This document shows, in pieces, positions 1 through 9,066 of a stretch of 64,000 nt of DNA. Each line of letters begins with the position of its first letter. Position 1 is the first letter of the stretch. The stretch lies in assembly GCA_014529385.2 (NCBI GenBank), contig CM043945.1, forward strand, positions 99,109,463-99,173,462, written 5' to 3'. The DNA comes from Adiantum capillus-veneris (lineage: Eukaryota; Streptophyta; Polypodiopsida; Polypodiales; Pteridaceae). The notes beneath the pieces are model-generated. The model had not been told where the DNA came from, made no database searches, and worked only from the letters and a program-made list of their open reading frames with translations. The position numbers and the translations under genes were made by a program.

Positions 1-16
1 ATGTTCCGGACCCTCG

Positions 17-1030
17 GTGGGGACCCAAGGTAGTACAAACCAAGACCCAAACATAGCAGCTAGTGACTCTTCCTCTGACTACGACTTCATGGACGGTTTC
101 CCAATGCTTAATCCCGATATCTCAAGCCAAGACATGTATGCCATGGATCCACGGTCCGGGCCGAGCGTGCTTAGCCGCTTGAAGGAAACTTTTAGTAGAG
201 CCACTCGCTCCGAACATGGAGCTAACGATGTAAATGAGGGGGGTGGGGAAGTAAATTCACCATTCATGACCAACGTAGAGCCTATGCTCTTAGAGAGTGT
301 GCAAGTGAATACTCCATTCACTGCACCCCCTGACTCTTTAGAGCTATTTTTCTCCGAGGTTATATTACTTGATGGTAGAAGCCTTGTCGAAGTGCAACAG
401 GTTGAGCGATATATCATTGGGGCTAGGGAAAAGGAAATTGAGAGATTACACAAGACAAAGAGAGTTAAAAGTGAAAGCTCATATGTCAATATCCTTGCTA
501 GGAGAGCAATCGAGTGCTCATGACTTAGCAACCACTAAGGGTCAACCCATAGAGAGCCACATTGCATCTAGTTCAAAGCACACCCCTAGCACCTCAAGCC
601 TAGATGGAACGTTCCTAAATGAGAACTGGGAGTACGAACTACAAACGGAAACTCTAATCAAGCTATACACATGTCACACCTATCACGTGGGTTGGTTAGA
701 TGTCCTACAATCCACAACAAGTGCGACTAGTGTGGACGATCAACAACAAAGAGTTTTGAAGTCATCCATAGGGTTATTGAGCTAGAGAGATAGAACAAGG
801 GGATCCACATGCCTTCAATGGGTCTCATGAGCCTCTTGGATACAAGGAAGGCTAAACAACCAACCTTATCGCAAATGGAGACTCCCTCGGTAAGTCAGAT
901 GGATCCCCCAAATGTTGTTTCTCCAGGGGTCTCAGTGCAATCTGAGCCCACCAATGATAGCTTTACTTTTCCAAGTCTAGCTCATCATTCCCTTGATGAT
1001 GCCACAGCTACCACATGCCTACCCCAATGA
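17..1030 (+). pseudogene. B1 gag, N-terminal region (broken)
   Basis: Three overlapping or adjacent frames (17-523, 369-785, 809-1030) together match the first part of the B2 gag region (about 46897-47930) almost position for position, so frameshifts have split one former frame. The protein is rich in Ser, Thr, Pro and acidic residues and shows no domain I recognise; it precedes the Gag core. Coding stops at 1034 because element A has landed there, and the same frame region resumes at 19822. No start codon can be chosen with confidence because the 5' end is outside the window. Confidence 0.6.
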
Positions 1031-1034
1031 TGGG
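1030..1034. repeat. Target-site duplication of element A, left copy (ATGGG)
   Basis: ATGGG ends at 1034, just before the LTR that starts TGTTAAGG. The same five bases follow the other LTR at 19822-19826. The uninterrupted sequence in B2 has a single ATGGG at 47931-47935. Confidence 0.95.
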
Positions 1035-1658
1035 TGTTAAGGCGGTTACGCCGCTAGCGGAAGCTAAATAGCGAGAACTCAACCAACAACAGAATTTGTC
1101 AGACGAGGACGAAGCTTGACCCGCAGGCACATGGAAAATCCTAGGTGGGTGTCAAATCACCTACTCGACCTTCTAATGACAATCACTACTAAGGAAATCA
1201 AATCTAAGTTCTAAAATACGCAAGTGACTGAAATCCGTACTACGAACGAATGCTATACGAAACAGGATCTAGAATCATTGAATCGATCTCAAACTCAAGG
1301 GGAAGTCTATACACTAGGTAAGAACAACACCCTTAAGACTTGAACTGCAAAATCAACCTATAACCACTCCGTGCGGTAAACGCGTATGAAGACAGGCCAA
1401 AAAATACAGGTGACCGAAACTTGACCCCGATGGTACTAATGTGTAGCTCTACTCGTTGTGGTTCTATAGATATGCTGCACGCTCTATTCCGACACACGAG
1501 TTGGAAGAAAACTCACACCGAAGCTCGTAGAAACTTACCATACATAGAAGCCGATAGCGCGCACTCTTGGTATCAGTGCGTAGCTCTCGCCGTTGCTAAC
1601 ACAATGGCGGTGTCGCTTCTCCAATGGCGGCTCCGTAGCTCGCGTAGCAAGTAGATAA

Positions 1659-1660
<2 letters not shown>

Positions 1661-1749
<89 letters not shown>
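1661..1749. repeat. (CT)n microsatellite inside element A 3' LTR
   Basis: An 89-nt uninterrupted CT run. The matching place in the other LTR (about 19501-19531) holds only about 30 nt of interrupted CT, so length has changed since insertion. Confidence 0.98.
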
Positions 1750-1751
<2 letters not shown>

Positions 1752-1822
1752 ACACAGTCACGGCGCTCAAAAACTCACTTTGATTAATAATCTGAATCCC
1801 CTTACGTTACAAAAACTTTGGC

Positions 1823-1829
1823 TTATATA
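1823..1829 (-). promoter_or_regulatory. Probable TATA box of element A LTR
   Basis: TATATAA on the minus strand in the 3' LTR. The identical box in the 5' LTR, which would drive the element, is at 19605-19611. Assigned from sequence and position only. Confidence 0.5.
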
Positions 1830-2039
1830 CCTCAGCCTTGGAGGTGAGAACATCTCTAACTAATTACATCAGCAAGTGAAATTACTTCGGAATTACAAGC
1901 TGGAAACTCAATTGAGTCCCGTTACTTAATGAATGGCTCAATTCAAAATCAATGTCGGAAAGACATTTATTACAATCAATGGTTACAAAAATGATGAGTG
2001 TGAGCAAAAATGTGGGTGTGATCCTCTGCTGGCTCAACA

Positions 2040-2051
2040 CTCCCCCCCTCC
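2040..2051 (-). other. Element A polypurine tract
   Basis: Minus-strand GGAGGGGGGGAG directly abuts the LTR start TGTTGAG. This is the usual primer for plus-strand cDNA synthesis. Confidence 0.9.
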
Positions 2052-2088
2052 GCGTTCATGTCGTCCCTGACATGACCTTTATGCTTGG

Positions 2089-2475
2089 TCAATAAAGTCC
2101 TGTCGTCTTGAGCATCTGAAAATGTGATTCGTATCGCAGGTTGCCGATGGTCAAGTTTGGGCCGAATATTTTGCTTTCGTGGGTGAAAAAGCCGGTGTAG
2201 AAAGCTTCTTCGAATGTTTGCATGTGGAAGCTAGGCAAAAACATAATCCTCTGGTATAGGAGGTGCAACACTTTTGGAGAAGGCTGCAATGAAAGGTCAT
2301 ACATCATATCAGTCACTGTGTCGGCCGTCGATAGTAGACTCGAGGTCGTGGCTTTATCTGGCACGAACACTTCAATGCAAGCTAAGAGAGTCCTGCAAAT
2401 TTTCTTGAGCATCTGACACGAAAGTTCAAGAGAGCCAGTAAAGAGCTTGATGGTGCCCGTTAGGGTTTTCACCAT
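2089..2475 (-). CDS. Small hypothetical ORF before the polypurine tract of A
   Basis: 128 codons starting 22 nt downstream of the stop of the 955-residue ORF and ending near the polypurine tract. It shows no motif I recognise, no signal peptide and no clear membrane segment. It could be a former C-terminal extension of the upstream ORF or a chance frame. The spacing and lack of stops over nearly the whole 3' leader are the only support. Confidence 0.25.
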   Translation of the reverse strand: MVKTLTGTIKLFTGSLELSCQMLKKICRTLLACIEVFVPDKATTSSLLSTADTVTDMMYDLSLQPSPKVLHLLYQRIMFLPSFHMQTFEEAFYTGFFTHESKIFGPNLTIGNLRYESHFQMLKTTGLY

Positions 2476-2496
2476 GTAGGCTTTACCTATTCTCTC

Positions 2497-5364
2497 TCAT
2501 GCCTTTGGTCCTGGCATCCTTGGGTAATTAAGCCAATTTGGCTTCTTTTCTGCAATCCTTCCATGCTCTTTCCAGCTTCTGACTCTTGGCACCGGGCAGA
2601 AGGTTGCATCCTCCCGAATCTCCTTTGGTGCCTCTACCAAGTAGATGAGGTAGGCTGGGTATTTGTTCAGCCAACCTTTCCTCCATCTAGGCTGCGAATC
2701 TACAATCTTCTTTGATTGTTCCTCTTTTGTGATGTCGCCTTCGTAAAGAGCGACATACTGCTCCTCCTCTATTCTCTTTTTCGTTTTTATCACTTCAAAC
2801 TTCATCAAAGGGAAAGGCAGGCTGGGTTGCATCCACTCTTCATGGAGCACTTTTGTGTCTAGTCCCTGAAGTCTAATGGAGATTAGGAGTCTCCTCTCCC
2901 ATTCCATTTCCGCCTTGGCACTCTCCTCTGTTGACTTTTCTATTTGGTCATGGAGCCTTTGTTCTTCTTCTTCAGAGATTCCTGAAGTTGAGGCCACCTC
3001 TTGAACTCGGGCTGGATCTTCAATTGTGGTTGCCTCTTCAGTTTCTGGTAGCTCTATGGCTGCTCCACTTGATCCTTCTTGTGGTGTCTCTGTCTCTCTT
3101 CTTTGTTGCTCTTGTAGATCTTGGAGCTGTTTGCGGAGGGTCTCATTCTCTGTTCTTAGTGTTTGATTTTCTAAAGTGAGCCTCTCCTCTGCTGCCAATG
3201 ATCCCTCCGCAATGTGCAACCTTTGCACTTGCTCTAATCTTAGCTCTCTTTGTAAGCTTCGGACCTGGTCTTCCAGAGCTGGTACAAGAGCTCCCTCTTG
3301 TTCGGTTCCTGCTCTGCTAGCTCTAGGGGTAGTCCTGAGTCTAGTGATTGTTCTTTCTTGGAGCTCGACTCTTTCCCTTAGCTCAATGAGCTCATCTTTA
3401 GCCGCCTCCAAGTCGTCTTCCATCCGCTCCCTTGCTTCCTGTGCACTTGTTACTTCTCTTGAAGCCTCGGCTAGCTGGAGTATCAAGCCATCTCTCTCGT
3501 TTTCCGCATCGTAGAGTGATGCTTTATGACTTTCAGATTCAGTCATAGCATCCTCTAATTTCCTCTGCAACTCGGCTTCCCTTTGTTTGGCTGTCCCAAT
3601 CTCCACTTCCTTTGCCTTGGATCTTTCTTTGATTTTGTTGAGCAGTTCATGCACCATGTGCATGTCTTTTTCATCTTCATCTGTCAACTCTAAATCTTTT
3701 TCGGCCACCACCTCCACTGGCTTCGGCTCTTCTAGTACGTTCTGCTCGTCCAGTTTTTCATCACTTTCTTTTGTACTCTTTGTATTTTCCTCTGTCCCTC
3801 TCCGATCATCTCGTTTTTGTAGGGTGATCCCATAAACCGCCTCAAGGGCCTCTTCTTCAGTGTACCCTATCGCTACCAGATCCTCATAATCGTTTTTCTT
3901 TTGCTGAATTGGATCTATCTCCTTTTCCTTGGTCCCGGCCTCCGGCTTTTCCATACCAGCCGTGTCCATCTCTACTGTGGTCTCTTCCACAATGATTTCC
4001 GTCTTCTTCGGGCAGGGTACATCAGTAAAGGAGGGCTGATTGTCCTCAGTCATCTTGGCTTTTCCTTTGTTTGCTTGCCCGTCTTTCTCTTGAGGTTCAG
4101 TAGACTCATCTACTTTCTTCTTCCCCTTGTCGTCCTTTTTCAGCTCAGCTTTTAAAAGCTGTACTTCCTCTTCAGTGTATGGCTCGACAGGTTGCTGCTC
4201 GAGTATAGCCTCTGACTCCTCATAAGCTCTAATACATTGATCATATTGATCAACATGTGGCCTGGCTGAGCTAGTTCTGACTTTAGAGGAGTCTGGCACC
4301 CACTTTTCTTCAAAGTCCCCCTTTAGAACTCTTTCCGCTCTAAACTGCTCCACCAGTCTTTCCATTCTTGCTGCTTTCTGACTTTTGGTTTGCTTGGGAG
4401 CAACCTTCTTCTTTGCTTTCTTCATAATCGGCTCATCCACATTCTCTTCAGGTTCTGAAACTATTTCTAGTTTCCTGCGTGCTCTTGTGGACGCCCTCTT
4501 GGATACTTCAGGTTGTTCTTCCTCCTCATCGGCTTCTCTAAGCCATTCATTCTGGGAGGGAACCTTTGGCCATTGATCTCTAGCTCCAATAGCTTCATAA
4601 GCTATTCTTGTCAGAACTTCAGCTCCTCCTATATACTTTGGCTTCTCGTTGTGCATGGCAATTACTTGCTCGTGGATGTGTTGAGCGTAATTCACCTCTT
4701 TTGGCATATTGCTCTTCAATGCCCATGTGATGGTAGTTGCAATGGCATGGGGCGGTGTCGTATACTTTTGCGGTCTTTTGCTGCAAATATGGAGAAATTG
4801 GTTGTACAGTCGGCAAAGGGTTGCCGCTCTTTGGTCTGCCATATCTCCATAAGTTGCATTCTGTTTCTTGGACCCATAAACCTCTATAGCCTCCCTTCTT
4901 TCCCTGACAGAGCTCCCTTTGTTGTTCAGCTTCAATGCATCTGCAATGAGCTGTGGAGTGATCTGTACCTCTACTTTCTCTCCATCTATTGTTGTCAATG
5001 TGGCTTTCCCATCCTTCTGAATGGATGTTGCCAACTCGTACACTCTTCTTGTATCCACACCTAACGGTCTCGAGGTGAAGAAACTGTGCAAGTCTGCCCT
5101 TTCCAGGTACCTGTTGATGTTCTCTGACCTGCTATAATCCACCAATTCTTGTGGGATCATCGGTATATCCACCGCTTGCCCTTGAGGATCTCTGAAAGTC
5201 CCCTGGTAGATCTTTATTCCCTCTTGTTCCAGTACTGCTTCCTCCACCCAAGTTTTGGTTGGCTTGAGGGTTTCTGCTGGAATGTCAAAGGGTTCTGCTT
5301 CTGCAAGAGCATCTTTGATTGTCGGTCTTTTTCTCTTTGTTGCTGATAACTTGGCGGAATCCAT
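2497..5364 (-). CDS. 955-residue coiled-coil protein in the env position of element A
   Basis: A single open frame starts with ATG at 5364 and lies between the second palindrome array and the 3' LTR, where envelope-like or additional ORFs sit in some plant gypsy elements. Residues about 1-290 look globular and alpha/beta. This part is loosely reminiscent of the domain called 'putative plant transposon protein', but I would not assert the match. Residues about 300-330 are a Lys/Arg cluster that could act as a nuclear signal. Residues about 370-540 are acidic and Lys/Glu-rich. Residues about 555-760 are a long heptad-rich coiled coil. The last ~125 residues form a second compact, Trp- and Pro-containing block. 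There is no signal peptide and no hydrophobic membrane segment, so an envelope glycoprotein is unlikely. A structural or nucleic-acid-binding role is possible but unproven. How it is translated (spliced or separate RNA) is not visible. Confidence 0.75.
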   Translation of the reverse strand: MDSAKLSATKRKRPTIKDALAEAEPFDIPAETLKPTKTWVEEAVLEQEGIKIYQGTFRDPQGQAVDIPMIPQELVDYSRSENINRYLERADLHSFFTSRPLGVDTRRVYELATSIQKDGKATLTTIDGEKVEVQITPQLIADALKLNNKGSSVRERREAIEVYGSKKQNATYGDMADQRAATLCRLYNQFLHICSKRPQKYTTPPHAIATTITWALKSNMPKEVNYAQHIHEQVIAMHNEKPKYIGGAEVLTRIAYEAIGARDQWPKVPSQNEWLREADEEEEQPEVSKRASTRARRKLEIVSEPEENVDEPIMKKAKKKVAPKQTKSQKAARMERLVEQFRAERVLKGDFEEKWVPDSSKVRTSSARPHVDQYDQCIRAYEESEAILEQQPVEPYTEEEVQLLKAELKKDDKGKKKVDESTEPQEKDGQANKGKAKMTEDNQPSFTDVPCPKKTEIIVEETTVEMDTAGMEKPEAGTKEKEIDPIQQKKNDYEDLVAIGYTEEEALEAVYGITLQKRDDRRGTEENTKSTKESDEKLDEQNVLEEPKPVEVVAEKDLELTDEDEKDMHMVHELLNKIKERSKAKEVEIGTAKQREAELQRKLEDAMTESESHKASLYDAENERDGLILQLAEASREVTSAQEARERMEDDLEAAKDELIELRERVELQERTITRLRTTPRASRAGTEQEGALVPALEDQVRSLQRELRLEQVQRLHIAEGSLAAEERLTLENQTLRTENETLRKQLQDLQEQQRRETETPQEGSSGAAIELPETEEATTIEDPARVQEVASTSGISEEEEQRLHDQIEKSTEESAKAEMEWERRLLISIRLQGLDTKVLHEEWMQPSLPFPLMKFEVIKTKKRIEEEQYVALYEGDITKEEQSKKIVDSQPRWRKGWLNKYPAYLIYLVEAPKEIREDATFCPVPRVRSWKEHGRIAEKKPNWLNYPRMPGPKA

Positions 5365-5530
5365 GGATCCTGTAACTCCAATTTCAGAAGTTAGCGTCTT
5401 TTTAGTACTGAAAGCCGAAATGAAGCTTTTAACTATTCAAATGACTTGAAAATTGAAACATGAGCTATTCAGGGCCTAAGGATGCAGGGTAGGTGAAAAA
5501 ATATGCAAACTGGGCTCAAAATCATGTTGG

Positions 5531-6541
5531 AGACATCATACGCGTATGATGTCTTTTGTGTCAAAATGACTTCATATTGGTTGTGCTTGTAGCTGATAGT
5601 GTATACATGAGTATCATATGCTTGGATTTGAGTTTGGATCCCATTTGGTCAAGTTTTGGCCAGTTTAGTCCAGTTCAGGCTCTGGGCAAAATTTTGAAAG
5701 GGAAATGGATTTTATGATCCAAATTGGATAAAACTTGGTGGTTCACCTTCAAATGGCATGTAGATCACTTCTGTTTGGTGGTTGAAGCCCTGAGGTGCCA
5801 AAATCACATAGTGAGACATCATACGCGTATGATGTCTTTTAGTGTATTTTTGGACCAAATTTCTTTATAAGCTTGGATATGGCTTTAGATAGGCTTATTC
5901 AGTGGATTTATGAATTTTGGATATATTTTGGGCTAAAAATGGCTCTGGAGACATCATACGCGTATGATGTCTTTTTCATCAATTTTTCATGGGATTGATT
6001 CTGTGGACTCCCCATGTACTAGTGAAGAACTGTCTCTACTCAAATCTTGGTTTGGACTTGAGTATGTTGGATTTGGGCCAAAAATAGGCTTTGGATGAAG
6101 GATTTTCCCTCAATTGGGCTAATGGGGTAATCCACTTGACCAAATGGTTCCAAACTTCATATGTAGCATGTATTAGATATATATAATGGATGTATGATGA
6201 CAAATGAGCAATTTTGGCTCTATAAGTGCAAATAGACATCATACGCGTATGATGTCTTTTGTGTCAAAATGGTGCTTTTTGGTTCCAGATAGCTTGTAGA
6301 TGTGTTAATCAACAATCCTACAAAGTTTCAATGAGTTTGGAGTTATTTTGACAAAATTAGGACCAAAAATCAATTTTATGGCCTACTTTGCGTCTTTTTG
6401 GTTTTCCTTGGGTTTTCTAACTCCAATTCTCATGATACTTGGTTCATAGGATGTGATTAACATGTGGAATGAGGCTATGCACTCAAATGTTGAAATGGAT
6501 GTGAAAATCATACTGTGAGACATCATACGCGTATGATGTCT
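5531..6541. repeat. Palindrome array 1 of element A: five copies of a 24-bp perfect palindrome
   Basis: Copies (24-mers) lie at 5531-5554, 5814-5837, 5949-5972, 6234-6257 and 6518-6541. Each is AGACATCATACG followed by its exact reverse complement, and all five are identical. Start-to-start distances are 283, 135, 285 and 284 bp. The sequence right after several copies is weakly similar (TTTTGTGTCAAAATG after copies 1 and 4), so the array may descend from a tandem repeat whose spacers have diverged. Function is unknown. It could be a protein-binding site or an RNA hairpin. Confidence 0.95.
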
Positions 6542-8184
6542 TTTCTTGAAATGTTGGTCTTTTTGTGCAAAGAATGCTTTGTGCTAGTGCCCTAAGCCCT
6601 GCTAACTAGTTTTCAACTTAAAAAGTCATTAGTTTAGCTAAAAAGCCCCCTTTAGGCATTTCAATCTCCGAAGTCGTCTTTTTGCCTTGGAGTTGAATTT
6701 CTTCAACTTTTCTTCTCGAGAGTTGCATTTCCAGCTCATTGGATATGTTGTGAAGCCACCTATTTGGTTGAACTTGACTTTGGCTCCCCGTTCTCCATCT
6801 TTCTCCATTTGGTTGCCCGAAAGCGTCTTTTTCACCATCGGTAAGTGAATCAGCTTTCTTTTGGGTTTTGCTTGCAAACATAAGTCATCCATGTATATTT
6901 GAAGCTGCTTGTGAAGTTTCATGTCATTTGGTCGTCAATTTTAGCCGTTATGCCAAAATGACGCTTTGTGTGTCCGCCGCCGAATCGGTTGTTCCGACCT
7001 ACTTTTGGTGATCCAAACCCGGAGATACTCCATGGTTGCATTGCCCTCGATGTTGTTAAGCTTCCTGAGAAGTTTTGTGTCGTTTCGACAACTTTTTTTC
7101 TGTTTGCCTCTTGCAGGCTCTGTTGACCTAGGGTTTTTCAAGTCGTTCTTTCTCGAGCTTTGAGTGTTAGAAACCCATCTTCTATGTTAGGGTAACCCAC
7201 CTCTAAGTTCTTGCAAGGTTTGGTTAGGCGGTTGTGCCCCTACCTAGCGTTCCTCCCCATTCCCCGTCTGCTCTTGTTTCTTGGTTTTGGTCAGTTTTCG
7301 CGACAAAAGTTAACGATAAGCATCAAAAGCTTATGGCAATGAGTCTACCTCTCATGTCTGGTGTCCTCTGAGCTCTCGTAGCAGTCGTAGAAGGCGGTAG
7401 AAGGTCGGATGCTCCTGTGTGCTCTTTGCTCTCTCCAAGAAGGTAATAGTGGAAATGAGCTTGAAAGTGATGTGAAAAATACTTAACTTCGGACTTCCCG
7501 GATCACTTGTTACCAAATTTGACATGTGCTCCTATCTCGTCGTGAAATGCACTTTAGGATTTGAAATTTCTCAATTTGGACTCCGTTTGACCTATTTCTG
7601 AGAAATCTGTCCACTTTGCCAAAATTCTGTCATTTCGGGCTTTCCGCAACTTTTTCAGAATTGTACCCAATTTTTACCATGGGTTGCCCTTGCCATTAGG
7701 ACCATCACCGTCTATTCTTTTCTTTTTTTCGATCTCATTTCACCTGCTTTTTTATTTTTCTTTTACTTTTATTAAGAAAATCATAAAAAATAAAGAAAAA
7801 TAGCAAATTGAAGCCAAAAAATTCCAAACATAGACGATAAATAGCTGGTAACCCTGTGTATATGAATATACACTTATTTGTGATTTCTGGACTTGGATTA
7901 CCACTTTTTTTACTTTTTTGCTCCAAAAACACTCTTATTTAGTGATATTTACACGTCTAAAGACCCAAATTCATCATTTGATCTCTTCTTGTTGCAAAAA
8001 AAGGTATATAAGGGCATAAATATTATCAATATCCGCAATCAAACATAAAAATTGCAAAATCATGTAAGACACTGCCCTTGTAATATAATTTTTGTTTTTC
8101 TTTGTTTTCGGCGCTTGTAGCTGCTTTGTAACTCCTGTATGCCTGTATACCTCCCCCCCTCCTAGTCTGAGTCCTCCCGGACGA
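6542..8184 (-). other. Non-coding spacer of element A between the accessory ORFs
   Basis: About 1.64 kb without a convincing gene on either strand. It contains a 23-bp exact copy of part of the element's own RT active-site coding sequence (6878-6900, see findings) in a short minus-strand frame (6638-6922) that otherwise does not resemble RT. The stretch 7700-8100 is AT-rich. Nothing else recognisable. Confidence 0.6.
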
Positions 8185-9042
8185 CTATGAAGTGTCTGTG
8201 GGCGAAGCATTGTAGTTGTTTTGGTCATAAATTCCCAATGCAATTGCAGAGCGATGAGACAACAGTCTTTCCAATAAAGCTGCTCTTTGTTTGATTGAAG
8301 GATTGGTGGTCGGGTTTTGGGTTGGTTTTGGCACTTCGGTAGTAGAATCAGTAGATGGATTCTTCTTTACCTTGTTGTTCTTTTGCACAATCCAAATCTG
8401 CTTCCGCTTCGCTTGTGCTTGCCACAAACTCTTTGCGACCCAAACCTGCTTTGTCTTTTGTGGTGATTTCCTCGCCTTGAAATACCTAGGAGTTTCCGTT
8501 GATTGTACCGAAGGGAGTTCCTGTTTACAAATCTTTGGGATCCAAATTTGCTTGCTATGGCTTTGTGCCATCATGAACTTCTTTGGAATCCAGATCTGTT
8601 TCACTGTCCTTGATTGTCTGGAATCACTCTGTTGTCTGGTATTGAAGACTCTGTTTTCCACCTTTGTGTTCTCTGGCACAACCTTTTTTGGTCTCCATAC
8701 CAACTTTGACTCCGTTTTTTCCCAAGGTTGAGCTGTTATATTATTTCTTGTCATCCTTATCCACTGTTGAGAATTCCTCGTCGAAGAGTAATCCGGTTGT
8801 ATAGAAACTTTTGGTTGCCATTGCTTCTTCTTTTCCTCTGGTTGTTGTTTACCTTTGTTCTTGGATTCTTCCTTTGGAGTTGTCTCTGATCCTTTGGTGA
8901 ACTTAACTGATTGACTTTCACCTTCGTATTTGATAAGCACTGATTTAGAACTCCAGTCAATCATTGCATTGTATTGCTTCTGCCATGGTTGTCCTAGCAA
9001 TAATGGATGTTGTGTAGCTTGGTCTTCAACCACGTAAAACAT
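8185..9042 (-). CDS. Distal half of second retropepsin domain plus W-[IV]-P-K repeat protein (element A)
   Basis: This frame continues the integrase ORF in the same reading frame after one TAG codon at 9067-9069, so the two were probably one protein. The first ~45 residues hold the C-terminal half of a retropepsin-like fold, including an LLGQPW motif equivalent to the [IL]-[IL]-G-R-x-F/W segment near the protease C-terminus. Residues about 70-215 carry six degenerate copies of a tryptophan motif (WQPK, WRPK, WIPK, WIPK, WVAK, WIVQ), usually after Lys-Gln. The C-terminus is Pro/Thr-rich. Similar W-[IV]-P-K repeats occur in B1 at 23340-23660. Role unknown. The repeats are basic and could bind nucleic acid or Gag. 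Confidence 0.6.
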   Translation of the reverse strand: MFYVVEDQATQHPLLLGQPWQKQYNAMIDWSSKSVLIKYEGESQSVKFTKGSETTPKEESKNKGKQQPEEKKKQWQPKVSIQPDYSSTRNSQQWIRMTRNNITAQPWEKTESKLVWRPKKVVPENTKVENRVFNTRQQSDSRQSRTVKQIWIPKKFMMAQSHSKQIWIPKICKQELPSVQSTETPRYFKARKSPQKTKQVWVAKSLWQAQAKRKQIWIVQKNNKVKKNPSTDSTTEVPKPTQNPTTNPSIKQRAALLERLLSHRSAIALGIYDQNNYNASPTDTS

Positions 9043-9066
9043 ATGAGGATATACATAATGGTTAAT

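Larger units (their letters stand above)
1035..2039 (-). repeat. Element A 3' LTR
   Basis: Begins TGTT and ends AACA in either orientation. On the minus strand it starts TGTTGAGCC at 2039, directly after the polypurine tract. A TATATAA box lies at 1823-1829 (minus). It is longer than its partner LTR because the CT run at 1661-1749 has expanded. Confidence 0.95.

Noticed and set aside
1569-1580. TGGTATCAGTGC resembling a tRNA-Met primer site
   Set aside because: It is inside the element A LTR, on the wrong strand, and not next to an LTR end.
1421-1654. 77-codon frame also present at 19263-19496
   Set aside because: Lies inside both LTRs of element A in the non-transcribed sense direction. 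It is duplicated only because the LTR is.
1573-1770. Arg-Glu repeat protein on the minus strand, and similar frames at 39285-39488 and 31683-31965 (His-Thr repeats)
   Set aside because: They are translations of CT and GT microsatellites.
2931-5346. Several plus-strand frames opposite the 955-residue ORF, and similar antisense frames over gag, pol and element C
   Set aside because: Composition mirrors the coding strand, with no motifs and poor starts.
2497-5364. 955-residue ORF as an envelope glycoprotein
   Set aside because: No signal peptide, membrane segment or cysteine pattern. Only its position is env-like.
5531-6541. Regularly spaced repeats as a CRISPR array
   Set aside because: Repeats are perfect palindromes about 284 bp apart within a plant gypsy element. 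No cas genes, and spacers far too long.
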